Made by a program: the position numbers and the translations under genes
From: Candidatus Fermentibacterota bacterium
Lineage (GTDB): Bacteria; Fermentibacterota; Fermentibacteria; Fermentibacterales; JCC-6
Assembly: GCA_014728175.1 (NCBI GenBank)
Contig: WJMA01000017.1
Location: 1 to 64,000, forward strand
DNA length: 64,000 nt
Direction: 5' to 3'
Part shown: one piece after another, positions 43,741-53,214 of the stretch
Numbering within the stretch: position 1 is the first letter of the stretch
Layout: every line of letters starts with the position of its first letter
Notes under the pieces: model-generated
Database searches by the model: none
What the model was told of the DNA's origin: nothing
The model's input: the letters and a program-made list of their open reading frames with translations, nothing else

Positions 43741-44822
43741 GTAGATTTTCTGCTCCCCGCGTCATGCCCGGGACCAACGGAGTTCGTGGCCTCTTCGCCG
43801 AACGTCTCCCTCAAAATCTCCCGGAAGCGCTTCCTGGGTATCTCTACCGAGTAATTCTCCATCACCCACTCCCTGGCCCTTTTCCTTCTCGGCTCCAGCT
43901 GTTTCCAATTATCTGCGACGTAGTCCAGCCTGTCGGCGAGCTCCCTGGCATTGGAAAAGGTATCCACCAGCTCCGGCGCCTCCTGGACTATGTGAGTGTA
44001 CGGTTTTACCAGAGTATGCATGCCGCAGGCCAGGTACATGTTCACCTTCAGCTGGTACACCACCTTGTCCCGCCTGATGATGGTCGCAACACCTACCTGG
44101 TATTGCCCGGACAGCTCACCCACTCTCAGCCTGGGTATGGGGTCGAGAACCCGGACCCTTCCCGCCGTGGCTTTGCAGATGCGCTCGATCCGTTTTCTGG
44201 TGGGGCCGGTTCCTACAATATCGCCCTTCATCGATCTGGAAAGGCACACTCCTTCGATGAATAGCTCCGGCTGGTGCACGTCGTTTATGCATGTCAGCAG
44301 AAGGGCCTTTTCCGGCCTTGCAGGAGGCGCGAATGAAAAACGGGAGAGATCCTGATTGTGCGGGATAACTTCCACGTCGGGCACATCCGCTCCCGGCGTG
44401 GCCGTCGCAAAAAGGGCATCCTCGAGCAGCTTTTTCAGCGGGTGGCCGACCACCCATGGGTCGATCTTTCTGTGGAACCTCATCGCATAGGGGAGACCCA
44501 TTGCCCGAACCCTAAATCCCATGGCCTCGTCCAGGCACATGACGAAGTGCGCATCGAATTTCTTGAAAGCCCACCTGATAGCCATGGGTGTAACCAGTTT
44601 TCTCAGCATCCTGGTCAACCTTCTGGGTATAAACGCTATTCCGTCGCCAACTCCTCCCAGTCCCAGCCCCAGGTAGGGTACACCCTCCATCTCGTGCAGG
44701 CCCGTTCTGGCGCTGGCGATCAAGTACATGGCCTCATGCTCCTCTCCAAGTAGGTCCAAAGCGGTGGTCCATCCTCCGGAGTATCCTGGGATGGTGCCCG
44801 AAGAAGCTATTAGAATCCTCAT
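43737..44822 (-). CDS. Glycosyltransferase-like protein (GT4-type fold)
   Basis: The 361-residue protein starts MRILIASSGTIPGYSGGWTTAL, the usual entry of GT-B enzymes, and has a C-terminal half with IVGTGPTRKRIERI and a donor-site-like region (YLACGMHTLVKPYTHI), less conserved than typical GT4 proteins. ATG 44822 is chosen for the GGGAGAG ten bases upstream; a longer frame begins at 44885. It is followed directly by the sulfotransferase gene. A surface polysaccharide or glycolipid role is inferred. Confidence 0.6.
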   Translation of the reverse strand: MRILIASSGTIPGYSGGWTTALDLLGEEHEAMYLIASARTGLHEMEGVPYLGLGLGGVGDGIAFIPRRLTRMLRKLVTPMAIRWAFKKFDAHFVMCLDEAMGFRVRAMGLPYAMRFHRKIDPWVVGHPLKKLLEDALFATATPGADVPDVEVIPHNQDLSRFSFAPPARPEKALLLTCINDVHQPELFIEGVCLSRSMKGDIVGTGPTRKRIERICKATAGRVRVLDPIPRLRVGELSGQYQVGVATIIRRDKVVYQLKVNMYLACGMHTLVKPYTHIVQEAPELVDTFSNARELADRLDYVADNWKQLEPRRKRAREWVMENYSVEIPRKRFREILRETFGEEATNSVGPGHDAGSRKST

Positions 44823-45007
44823 ACGATCATTTCTCTCCCATACCATGTTCCGGAGTTTCGCATTGCCCAGAATATGCTCGATCACGGCCGGCTGGAGACA
44901 GTTGATATCGGATAATACCGAGGTTCTACTCGTTCCGTCAAAGAATGCCTCTGGCGCGTCCCCCGGCGTATGACGGTCACTCGATCCGATGGAGATGCAG
45001 CATCGCG

Positions 45008-45037
45008 TTGACCGGGCAAGGGAGCGTGGACCATAGT
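45008..45037 (+). promoter_or_regulatory. Possible promoter of the GT4 gene
   Basis: TTGACC (45008-45013) and CATAGT (45032-45037) are 18 bases apart, 37 bases before the TTG start at 45075. Nothing else is seen in the 250 bases between the divergent glycosyltransferase genes. Confidence 0.4.
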
Positions 45038-45074
45038 CTAACTTTTCGAGGATACCGGGAAAGGTCAGGATGGT

Positions 45075-46184
45075 TTGAGGGTAGGCATTGAAGTTTCACC
45101 TCTGGTTGCGGGAACCGGAGGCATCCCTACCTACGTCACGTATCTGCTCCAGGGCCTTGGCCAGGTTGACACCGAAAACGAGTACTTCCTGTACACCAAC
45201 CGCCCCGTAACCATAAAACCCGCTCTGCCTGACAATTTCACCGTAAGATTAGTTACGTGGCCTTACTACCGTTTCCAGCTCTGGTTCCAGATGGCCCTGC
45301 CGCTGAGGTTCAAAAGCGACAGGATCGATGTGTTCCATGCAACGTTTCACAGGTTCCCCCTTGCGTTGACCGTACCGGGGGTACTCACCGTTTACGACCT
45401 TTCCGGCTGCCTTACACCGGAGCATCACATCAAGAAGGTACGCCTGCTGAATTCGATGCTCCCCCTGCATTTCAAGCAAGCGGAAGAGATAATCGCAGTT
45501 TCCGAGTTTACTGCATCGGAGGTAAAACGTTTCGCGCCATCGGTATCGGAGAAAATATCGGTTATACCGGAAGCAGCCGCGCCCGACCTGTCCAGGGTCC
45601 GGGACCGGTCACTTCTCGATCGAACCAGGCGTGAATTGGATCTGCCCCGGCGGTTCATGCTTTTCCTGGGTACGTTGGAACCAAGAAAGAACCTGCCCAG
45701 GTTGCTGCAGGCGTATACCAGGGTCTCCGAGGATATTCCCCATCATCTTGTGATGTCCGGAAGCAAGGGCTGGAAGTCCGCTCCGATATTCGAAGGAATC
45801 AGGCAGGCCGGTCTGGCCGAGAAAGTCCACATAACCGGATACGTGGAAGACGAAATGATCCCGGCCCTTCTCAGCATGGCCGATTTTCTGGTCTACCCAT
45901 CCCTGTACGAAGGCTTTGGGCTGCCGGTGATCGAAGCCATGGCCTGCGGCACCCCGGTGGTGTGCTCCAATGCCGCCTCCGTACCGGAAGTTGCGGGAAA
46001 GGCTGCTTTGCTGGCCGATCCTCTTTCGGTCGAGGACATGGCCGTTAAGCTCCGCCGTATGGCTCTGGATGATGACCTCAGAAGCAGTCTATCCGACATG
46101 GGTTTGAAGAGGGCGGACCAGTTTTCCTGGGCGGATACGGCCCGAAGAACCATAGAAGTATACCGTAAAGCGGCGGGACGATAG
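45075..46184 (+). CDS. GT4 family glycosyltransferase
   Basis: The 369-residue protein is a typical GT4: MRVGIEVSPLVAGTGGIPTYV at the start, FLGTLEPRKNLPRLLQAY and YPSLYEGFGLPVIEAMACGTPVVCSNAASVPEVAG in the C-terminal donor domain (Glu-x7-Glu motif). It transfers sugar from a nucleotide donor to a glycan or lipid in the cytoplasm. TTG 45075 has AGGATGG just upstream. It diverges from the other glycosyltransferase gene. Confidence 0.9.
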   Translation: MRVGIEVSPLVAGTGGIPTYVTYLLQGLGQVDTENEYFLYTNRPVTIKPALPDNFTVRLVTWPYYRFQLWFQMALPLRFKSDRIDVFHATFHRFPLALTVPGVLTVYDLSGCLTPEHHIKKVRLLNSMLPLHFKQAEEIIAVSEFTASEVKRFAPSVSEKISVIPEAAAPDLSRVRDRSLLDRTRRELDLPRRFMLFLGTLEPRKNLPRLLQAYTRVSEDIPHHLVMSGSKGWKSAPIFEGIRQAGLAEKVHITGYVEDEMIPALLSMADFLVYPSLYEGFGLPVIEAMACGTPVVCSNAASVPEVAGKAALLADPLSVEDMAVKLRRMALDDDLRSSLSDMGLKRADQFSWADTARRTIEVYRKAAGR

Positions 46185-46229
46185 AACGAGCGGCAAAACC
46201 TCAAGTCGTTGGCCCATCGACGAAAACGG

Positions 46230-46736
46230 TCAATCTGCCGTGGTCCGGTTCGAATCGGGCTGGCGTACGGTCCAGTCTATCTGGTAGTCTTCCCCGTAAG
46301 CAATTATATCGTAGCCCAGGACGATGGATCCATCCTCAAGACCGTCCTCCGCGGGGATTCGGAATAGAAGCCTTCCCTGCGATTTTTCGCCCTCGCTAAG
46401 TACCTCCGGTAACAGCTTCTCCGGGTCGTCCTGCCCGTAGAGAGGCCGGTAGGTGCGATCCCCTAACCGAACAACGAAACTCTCCGGCTCAAGGTCGAAT
46501 CTTCGATGGCCCTCATTGGTTATCTCGACCTCCATCACCAGAAGCACTTGACTCCTATCGTACTGGACCCCGCCGAACTCACCGGGAGTATCCTCCAGGA
46601 CGTGGTGGGAGTAGGAGATCTTTATCCCGCCGGATCGGGAAGAAAGGTCGCATAGAACCCACCCTCCGACCAGGAAAAAGGCGATTAACACGCCCAGCAG
46701 GTAGTAGGGGAAGAACCTGTCCCTGGGAATATGCAT
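46230..46736 (-). CDS. Membrane-anchored protein, DUF4352-like
   Basis: The 168-residue protein has one N-terminal membrane helix (YYLLGVLIAFFLVGGWVLCDL) and an immunoglobulin-like outer domain (SQVLLVMEVEITNEGHRRFDLEPESFVVRLGDRTYRPL, then RLLFRIPAEDGLEDGSIVLGYDI), the telokin-like pattern seen in DUF4352 proteins. It is probably attached to the inner membrane with the domain outside. The role is unknown. AAAGGAGAGG lies seven bases before ATG 46736. Confidence 0.65.
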   Translation of the reverse strand: MHIPRDRFFPYYLLGVLIAFFLVGGWVLCDLSSRSGGIKISYSHHVLEDTPGEFGGVQYDRSQVLLVMEVEITNEGHRRFDLEPESFVVRLGDRTYRPLYGQDDPEKLLPEVLSEGEKSQGRLLFRIPAEDGLEDGSIVLGYDIIAYGEDYQIDWTVRQPDSNRTTAD

Positions 46737-46881
46737 AGTCGAACCTCTCCTTTGCTCTCTCATGCTCGCTTTACCGGACGATCGCCCACCTGAGCATACT
46801 TGTCAAACCCCGGGTTCCATAGGCCGCTGTCGTCGTACTTCCGCATACACATATTTCACCCAACGAAGGGAAGGAAGATCG

Positions 46882-47622
46882 ATGGACAATCACGACAGTC
46901 GAACCTACGGACGCGCGGTGAGCAGATTCTACGATCGCTGGTACTCCGAGGCGGAGCCGGAGATGCTGGACGTTCTGCAGAGTCTGTCCGAAGACGGACC
47001 GGTGCTGGAGCTGGGCATAGGCAGCGGTAGGGTGGCTCTTCCACTTGCGGAAAGGGGAATAGAGATCCACGGGGTGGATTCCTCTCCGGATATGGTCAAC
47101 CTGATGCGCGAGAAACCCGGAGGAAAAGACGTATCCGTTAAGATCGGGAGCTTCGCCGACCGTCAGTACGACGGCCCGTTCTCCATGGTCTTCGTGGTGT
47201 TCAACACCTTTTTCGCTCTGACCACCCAGGAGGAGCAGAAGCGCTGTTTTCGCAGCGTGGCTGAGATGCTGGCCCCCGGCGGCCGCTTCGTTCTGGAATG
47301 CTTCTTTCCCGACGTGGCCCGTTTCCAGGACGGCCAGACCACGCGCACCGTAGCCGTGGGCGACGGACTGGTCAGGTTGGAATGCTCCCGTCACGACGGA
47401 GCGAGGCAAACTGTGCGAACCACTCACGTTCTTCTGGGCGGCGAGAGCAAGGTGGAGATGATCCCTCTGAGCATACGCTACGCATGGCCCTCGGAGATGG
47501 ATCTGATGGCGGAGCTTGCCGGCCTTCACCTGGAGAGCAGGTGGGGAGGATGGGCCAAAGAGGCTTTCGATGACCGCTGCGCACGACACGTCTCGATCTA
47601 CATCCTGCCCAACGAAGACTGA
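46882..47622 (+). CDS. SAM-dependent methyltransferase (class I)
   Basis: The 246-residue protein has motif I VLELGIGSGRVALPLA at about 41-56, motif II EIHGVDSSPDMV, and the post-motif FSMVFVVFNTFFALTT, then LAPGGRFVLECFFPD. This is a Rossmann-fold methyltransferase of the small-molecule group; the substrate is unknown. AAGGAAG lies four bases before ATG 46882. It diverges from the DUF4352-like gene. Confidence 0.88.
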   Translation: MDNHDSRTYGRAVSRFYDRWYSEAEPEMLDVLQSLSEDGPVLELGIGSGRVALPLAERGIEIHGVDSSPDMVNLMREKPGGKDVSVKIGSFADRQYDGPFSMVFVVFNTFFALTTQEEQKRCFRSVAEMLAPGGRFVLECFFPDVARFQDGQTTRTVAVGDGLVRLECSRHDGARQTVRTTHVLLGGESKVEMIPLSIRYAWPSEMDLMAELAGLHLESRWGGWAKEAFDDRCARHVSIYILPNED

Positions 47623-47738
47623 TCAGAACCGGATCGGTTTTCGAGTACCATTCTATTCGTTGACCACGTGGCAGCGCATCCTTATCCTCCTTTCTTCCGT
47701 TTTTTGGTAGTTTGCTCGATGTCCCAGGGAGGATCGAC

Positions 47739-48677
47739 ATGAGAATCGCCTTCGGGCCGGTTCCCTCCAGACGTTTGGGAAAGAGCCTGGGCATAAACAA
47801 CATTCCCCCGAAGATCTGCACCTACTCCTGCGTGTACTGCCAGCTGGGCAGGACGGTGAAGATGCAGATCGAGCGCCGGTCGTTCTACCGACCCGAAGAG
47901 CTGCTGCAGGACGTTCAGACCCACGTCGAAAGCGCCCGGGAGGGTGGGGAGGCCATTGACTACCTGACCTTCGTTCCCGACGGCGAGCCTACCCTGGACG
48001 AGAACCTGGGCCGTTCGATCCAGATGCTCGGATCCCTGGGCGTAAGGATCGCCGTCATCTCAAACGCCTCTCTCATCTGGCGGAAGGATGTGAGGGAGGA
48101 GCTGAGCCGGGCCGACTGGGTGTCTCTCAAGGTCGATGCCGCAACCGAAGAGACCTGGCGGCGGGTGAACCGTCCCCAGGGAAGACTGGATCTGGAGTCC
48201 ATCCGGAAGGGGATGCTTGATTTCGCAGAGAGCTACCAGGGTGAGCTGATGACGGAGACCATGCTGGTCCGGGATTTCAACGACGCCGAGGAGACCGTCG
48301 AGGAGGTGGGGAAGTTTCTGCAGCTCCTGAGTCCCCGCCGGGCCTACCTATCCGTACCCATAAGGCCCCCCGCCGAAGCCGAGGCCGGCCCTCCGAGCGA
48401 GCGAACGATCAATCGGGCCTACCAGGTTCTAAGCGGTCACGTGGAGCATGTGGAGTACCTCATAGGATACGAGGGCAACGAGTTCGCCTTTACCGGCAAC
48501 GTAGAGCAGGATCTGCTAAGTATCACCGCCGTGCATCCCATGCGCGAGGACGCGGTTAAGGAGTTTCTGGACCGGGCGAATTCGGACTGGACGGTGGTCC
48601 GCAAGCTGATCGACCAACGGCAGATGGTGGAGACGGAGTACGAGGGCCACCGGTTCTACCTGCGGAAGCTGAGCTGA
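47739..48677 (+). CDS. Radical SAM protein (COG0731-like)
   Basis: The 312-residue protein has the CxxxCxxC cluster site at Cys27, Cys31 and Cys34 (ICTYSCVYCQLG), preceded by MRIAFGPVPSRRLGKSLGINN, and the GEPTLDENLG motif for SAM. This opening belongs to the COG0731 group of Fe-S oxidoreductases. A C-terminal segment of about 80 residues (AVHPMREDAVKEFLDRA) resembles a winged-helix domain. The reaction is unknown. GGAGG is six bases before ATG 47739. Confidence 0.88.
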   Translation: MRIAFGPVPSRRLGKSLGINNIPPKICTYSCVYCQLGRTVKMQIERRSFYRPEELLQDVQTHVESAREGGEAIDYLTFVPDGEPTLDENLGRSIQMLGSLGVRIAVISNASLIWRKDVREELSRADWVSLKVDAATEETWRRVNRPQGRLDLESIRKGMLDFAESYQGELMTETMLVRDFNDAEETVEEVGKFLQLLSPRRAYLSVPIRPPAEAEAGPPSERTINRAYQVLSGHVEHVEYLIGYEGNEFAFTGNVEQDLLSITAVHPMREDAVKEFLDRANSDWTVVRKLIDQRQMVETEYEGHRFYLRKLS

Positions 48678-48700
48678 ACGAGGGCTCCCCGAAAAACCCG

Positions 48701-49725
48701 TTAGTCTATCGAATAGTCGGGGTAGAGGTACCGACCCTTTGCCTCCTCCAGGCGGTTCCATTCGCCCAGCAGCAGATAACCATCTTCCGTCCCGGGCAAT
48801 ACGGAGTTTATCTACCCGCTGCCTTCGCTGGTCTCGGAGGTTCTGCTGAACGTCTCCTCGCCTTCGGAGTCGACTGCGACCAATAGCCCGGAACTCGCCA
48901 AATCCACCGATTCCCCAATGCCTCCCAAGAGGACGTATCCCTCGTCCGGCAGCGGTACGATGCTAAAGAGCTTCCAACCATCCTCTGCGCCGAAAGCCCT
49001 GCTCCATTCCACATCTCCGTGCGGAGAGATCCCGGCCAGCCAGTTGTCTCTCTCGCCCGAGCGGCGCTCGGTCTTCCCCAGAAGAGCCCAGCCGCCGTCC
49101 GCAGCCGGGACGATGCATTCCCCCAGATCATCCATGTTACCGCCGAGGGGGAGCTGCCATTCCGTCTCTCCTTCGGGATCGAACTTCACCAACACCGGTT
49201 TGTTGAAAGGCACGCATCCCGGTAGAAGGCTTCTGAAAGCGATAACGGGCACCCCGGCGGTCTGTTGAGTATCAGGTTGTCCGCCAGCAGAATTCCCCCG
49301 TGAAGACCGGATGCGATGTCTCCCGGGGCTCCGTACCATCCTCGGCCGAAACCTCTCCTCCACAGCAGCTCGCCGGTTTCGTCCAGCTTTGCCACCGCGA
49401 CATGGTCCGCCTCGGAAGGACGAAAGGAGATCATCAGAACGGCCATACATCCGTCGGAAAGCAGGCACAAGCTCTGCGGAATCAAATACTCCCTGCTGCT
49501 CACAGTCGTTCTCCAGAGCTCGCTGCCCAGAGTGTCGACCGCCACCAGGCTGTTCTCGTAGCCGTTCCCGTCGTACAACAGCACCGCGTGGCCGAAATCC
49601 GTCACCAGGTCATCCATTCCCATGGCGCTGTCCGACAGCTCGTAGATAACCTCCCACGGACCGGCCAAGGCGGTTGCCGAAGCCAACAGAGGAAGCGCGG
49701 CGGCTAGAAGACGTAGCCACCACAT
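48701..49725 (-). pseudogene. Secreted propeller-like protein, broken by a frameshift and an in-frame TAG
   Basis: The 5' part encodes a signal peptide (MWWLRLLAAALPLLASATALA) and repeats such as AVAKLDETGELLWRRGFGRGWYGAP, in phase to about 49262. There the frame shifts within a GGGG run; one more G would join it to VPVIAFRSLLPGCVPF and LVKFDPEGETEWQLPLGG. That frame meets TAG at 48814-48812 and then continues in phase (INSVLPGTEDGYLLLGEW) to TAA 48703-48701. Several repeats have the pattern D-x-x-G-E-x-x-W. Whole, it would be about 340 residues. A GGGGG site precedes the ATG. Confidence 0.7.
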
Positions 49726-49912
49726 TGGTAACCCCCTGCTCACGCCTTAATAGGATCATTCTAGCGGATGGGTGTTTGCCCCGCAAATCCATGTTCGGGT
49801 TTTGACTTTGGCGGCCGAGATTTTACCATGGAGAATCGGGACCGGTTTCGGCTGAAGCCCGCGAAATCGTTGGAAGCAAACTGCAGCAACCGATCGAGTG
49901 AGGGGAGAACAC

Positions 49913-50428
49913 GTGAACGCGAATACCTGGATAATGCTGGGCCTGTTCCTGGCCTTGGCCGGAGCCATTTGGCTGATTCACGGTGGGGAGAGGCTTCTGG
50001 ACGGCCTTCGTGAAGGCTTCGATTCCCTCAAGCACGTCTGGCTTCTGCTGTTTCTGGCTCTGGGGATCGCCGGTTTTCTGCAGGTGGTGATTCCCCACGA
50101 GGTGGTGGCGAGACATATAGGCCCACAGAGCGGTCTGAGGGGGCTCCTGATAGGGTGGGGGGTGGGGGCGGTCATGCCCGGCGCTCCCTACACGGTTCTC
50201 CCCATAGCCGCATCTCTTCTGAGGTCCGGATCCGGAATAGGCCCGGTGATGACCATGGTCCTTTCGGCCAGTATCGGAGTCGCGGTTACCAGAATTCCCT
50301 ACGAGATAGCCTTCGTGGGCTGGAAATTCATGGTTTTCCGCCTGTTCAGCTGCCTTGCGTTTCCGTTGGTCGGTGGGGTGGCGGTCAGATTACTGAACCA
50401 ATTGTTGAGATTCTTCCCCAGGGGCTAG
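49913..50428 (+). CDS. Half-size permease of the DUF318/ArsP type
   Basis: The 171-residue protein has four or five membrane helices and the motif GVGAVMPGAPYTVLPIAASLLRSGSGIGPVMTMVLSA, close to the PxxxxPxxxxLxxxG element of DUF318 permeases. It is half the usual length, like members that work as pairs or dimers. The transported molecule is unknown. GTG 49913 follows AGGGGAG by five bases; a GTG five codons upstream is the alternative. Confidence 0.75.
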   Translation: MNANTWIMLGLFLALAGAIWLIHGGERLLDGLREGFDSLKHVWLLLFLALGIAGFLQVVIPHEVVARHIGPQSGLRGLLIGWGVGAVMPGAPYTVLPIAASLLRSGSGIGPVMTMVLSASIGVAVTRIPYEIAFVGWKFMVFRLFSCLAFPLVGGVAVRLLNQLLRFFPRG

Positions 50429-50457
50429 CTCTCACGCGCAGCTGCTGCCTGGAGCGC

Positions 50458-52239
50458 CTAAAGCTTGAGCAGCATCGCCGAAGAAGAGACGTCTCCCCAA
50501 CTTACCCTTGCGCAGTAGACCCCTCGCGGAAGCTCACCTCCCGACGAAGACCTGCCGTTCCAGGAGTAGACCGCTCCGTTTTCCGTAAGAACGGGTTTCA
50601 TCTCCCGAACCAGCCTTCCGGACAGATCGAATATCTGCAACCGGCCCGGGGACCGTACGCACCCGGCAACCCTAACGGACACCGACCCGGAGAACGGATT
50701 GGGTGAAGCCAGGATAACCGGATTGGAAACCCTCAGCGCAGACTCCTCCGTGCCCTGGGACGGAGCGTCCAGGATCAGGCCGGTCCTGCCGGGGTTGTAC
50801 TGGAACATGGGCATCTGTACGTCCGCCGGATCCACCTGATCAGGAACGTCCCAAAGGTGCGCGGTGCAGAGAGGGGTGTCCAGATAGGTTAGCACCAGTA
50901 GCTCCAGGTCGCCGTCGCCGTCTACGTCGTCCAGGGCCGCGGTATCGAAGAAGGTCGAGCCGTCGGTTGTTATGGGCCAGTCCGCGATGGGATCACCGGT
51001 ATTATGGTAGCCCCTCAGCTTGCCGGGGGTTACGTTGGTGTCCCAGATGAGCTCGGGATCTGCGTCACCGTCCAGGTCGGCCACCGAGACCTGGGAGTTG
51101 ATGGCCTCGATCGGCCCCACCGGCCATCCGGTGACTGAAGAGCCGTCGTGATGCCAGGCGAACAGATGGTTGGTGGGAGTGGGCGAGAGGACCTGGTCAC
51201 CCACCAGAAGCTCCAGGTCATCGTCTCCGTCCATGTCGGCGAAGGTCGCCGGAGCGTAGATCCAGTAGCCGACTACGGTCGGCCAGCCGGCACAATCCGT
51301 ACCGTCGTGATTCAAAAGGAACATGTGATCGGTCCCGCTCAGGCTGTGGCCTCCTACCGCGATCTCCAGGTAGCCGTCATCGTCGGCGTCGGCGAACACA
51401 GGTGCGGAGTAGGAGAACACGTCGCCCGTGGTAGGCGTGTAGGGGAAGCCACTAACCGCCGACCCATCCATCTCGAAGGCGTATATGCTGCTGTACGATT
51501 CGTATACGATCTCCCGCACATCGTCGTTGTCTATGTCCGCCGCTCCCGCGGACGACGCCGGCACATGGTCCAGCTCCTGCGGCCAGCCCTGCAGAAGCTG
51601 ACCGCCGCCGTCGAAGACGTACACCCGCCCGATGGGGTAGTCGCGCTCGCCCACTACGATCTCACAGCAGCCGTCGTCGTCCAGATCTACAACCGTCGGC
51701 GATCTGGAATGGTCTCCGTTGGTTAGCGCCGGGAAACCTTCCACCACCGTTCCGTCCGTATGGTAGGCGTGGGTCCAGCCGCTGCTGCCGTTGGGCCAGT
51801 TGTCGGATGTTACCACCACCTCGCCCATGCCGTCTCCGTCCAGGTCTCCGAAAGCCGGCTGCCCGGAGGCGTGGCTGCCGTTGGGAACGGTGACCGGCCA
51901 CCCGGCAACGTAGGTGCCGTCGTGATTCAGCAGGTGAGTGGTGAGATGGGTCTGGAACAGTATCTCCGGCTCCGGGTCACCGTCGGCCTCGACGAACAAT
52001 CCTCCTTCGTCCTCCCTATAATTGCTGATGTCCACCGGCCATCCGTCCTGGTACGGATAGGGCGCCCCGGTTTCCGGCCACGGCGCGGACGGCAGGATCG
52101 ATTTAGCATCGCTGACGGCGAGAACGAAGCCCATGGCGTCCGCCAGCGGATGCTCCGGCATGTAGCTGACGTTGTTCGAATCACCCGAAAGAGCGTGCGT
52201 TGCGAGAATGAATACGCATAGGTACGGTAACGTTTTCAT
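50458..52239 (-). CDS. Secreted FG-GAP/VCBS repeat protein with Por-like sorting domain
   Basis: The 593-residue protein has a signal peptide (MKTLPYLCVFILATHALS) and about seven FG-GAP repeats with DxDxDGxxE calcium loops (FGDLDGDGMGEVVV, VDLDDDGCCEIVVG, ADADDDGYLEIAVGG, ADMDGDDDLELLVGD, DDVDGDGDLELLV), which build a beta-propeller. The last 90 residues are a Por-type domain (ASPNP, LQIFDLSGRLV, GVYCARV, end SAMLLKL). It is probably displayed at the cell surface. The gene converges with the permease gene. Confidence 0.9.
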   Translation of the reverse strand: MKTLPYLCVFILATHALSGDSNNVSYMPEHPLADAMGFVLAVSDAKSILPSAPWPETGAPYPYQDGWPVDISNYREDEGGLFVEADGDPEPEILFQTHLTTHLLNHDGTYVAGWPVTVPNGSHASGQPAFGDLDGDGMGEVVVTSDNWPNGSSGWTHAYHTDGTVVEGFPALTNGDHSRSPTVVDLDDDGCCEIVVGERDYPIGRVYVFDGGGQLLQGWPQELDHVPASSAGAADIDNDDVREIVYESYSSIYAFEMDGSAVSGFPYTPTTGDVFSYSAPVFADADDDGYLEIAVGGHSLSGTDHMFLLNHDGTDCAGWPTVVGYWIYAPATFADMDGDDDLELLVGDQVLSPTPTNHLFAWHHDGSSVTGWPVGPIEAINSQVSVADLDGDADPELIWDTNVTPGKLRGYHNTGDPIADWPITTDGSTFFDTAALDDVDGDGDLELLVLTYLDTPLCTAHLWDVPDQVDPADVQMPMFQYNPGRTGLILDAPSQGTEESALRVSNPVILASPNPFSGSVSVRVAGCVRSPGRLQIFDLSGRLVREMKPVLTENGAVYSWNGRSSSGGELPRGVYCARVSWGDVSSSAMLLKL

Positions 52240-52444
52240 ATTCTATCCCTCTAGCCGAAAGACATAAACCATCCGAGCATTCCGTCTTGCTCGGGTACTA
52301 AGCATTTGACGATTGCATAATTACCTATACAAAGAGGACCTTGCCGCAGACAACTTCAAGGCGGGCCATTCTGCAGCTGCGATACCCATCCTATTCCAAC
52401 AGGTTTTTCGATGGTCCGCATAGCGCGGACTACACACTCAGAGG

Positions 52445-53083
52445 CTATAGGTCCCAATCCGCAGGAAGGAATACCTCGATGGTACCGGATGCGTAGCAGT
52501 CGACCTGGTAGGGTGGGAATAGAACGGTGTATCCCTTCAGTCCACAGTCTTCCCCGGGAACCGGCAAAACCGTATGGTAATTCTGCTCCTCGGCGGAAGC
52601 TCCATCCTCCACCCAGTCGTCTTCGTAGCACCCCTCTTCCATGAGGCGGCTTATTACCTCAGCGGCGAATGATTCGAACCTATCCCTGCTTCCCAACAGC
52701 TCGATCGTGGATAACAGCCGATCATCGGCGATATTGTAGTTAAAGGCCCGAGTCGCAGTGTTTCCATGGGCGCCGCCGGTGTATTCCCAGACCCATGCCA
52801 GGATGCAGATGATACCCTTGGGCGAGGGCTCCTGAACCAGGTTGATTTCCAGCGACCAGTCCTGGGTGGGAAATTCCGTAGTGTGGTATCTTTCAAAATC
52901 GCTTTTGAATTCTTCGATCCTCGCCGTTGCGTATTCCTCCAGGATGTCTCCCAGGCCTTCGTTATCCAAAGCGATTTCCGGGTATTGAACCGCAATCCGA
53001 TAGCCGTCTGTTGTCTCGGTCCAGAGGGTATCGGTTATCCGCGCCTGAAGGGCAAGCAACAATAGAATGAACGTCATGTCCAC
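52445..53083 (-). CDS. DUF3298/DUF4163-like exported protein
   Basis: The 212-residue protein has a short hydrophobic start (MTFILLLLALQA), a DUF4163-like part (YRIAVQYPEI ... WVWEYTGGAHGNTATRAFNYNI) and a DUF3298-like end (GYTVLFPPYQVDCYASGTIEVFLP). This pair occurs in RsiV and PdaC-like exported proteins that bind cell-wall fragments or ligands. The enzyme domain of PdaC is absent. GTG 53083 and ATG 53077 are both possible starts. Confidence 0.8.
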   Translation of the reverse strand: MDMTFILLLLALQARITDTLWTETTDGYRIAVQYPEIALDNEGLGDILEEYATARIEEFKSDFERYHTTEFPTQDWSLEINLVQEPSPKGIICILAWVWEYTGGAHGNTATRAFNYNIADDRLLSTIELLGSRDRFESFAAEVISRLMEEGCYEDDWVEDGASAEEQNYHTVLPVPGEDCGLKGYTVLFPPYQVDCYASGTIEVFLPADWDL

Positions 53084-53214
53084 CTACCGGTGTTGATGAC
53101 TCGGTCGCACAGCTCGAATTCAGCCAAGCAATCTGGGCAAAGCCCTCCAACGGGAGCGGGCATTCCCAATGCTCTTCCCTGCCGCAGAGAGATTGCCTAA
53201 AGGAAAGAACGGAT

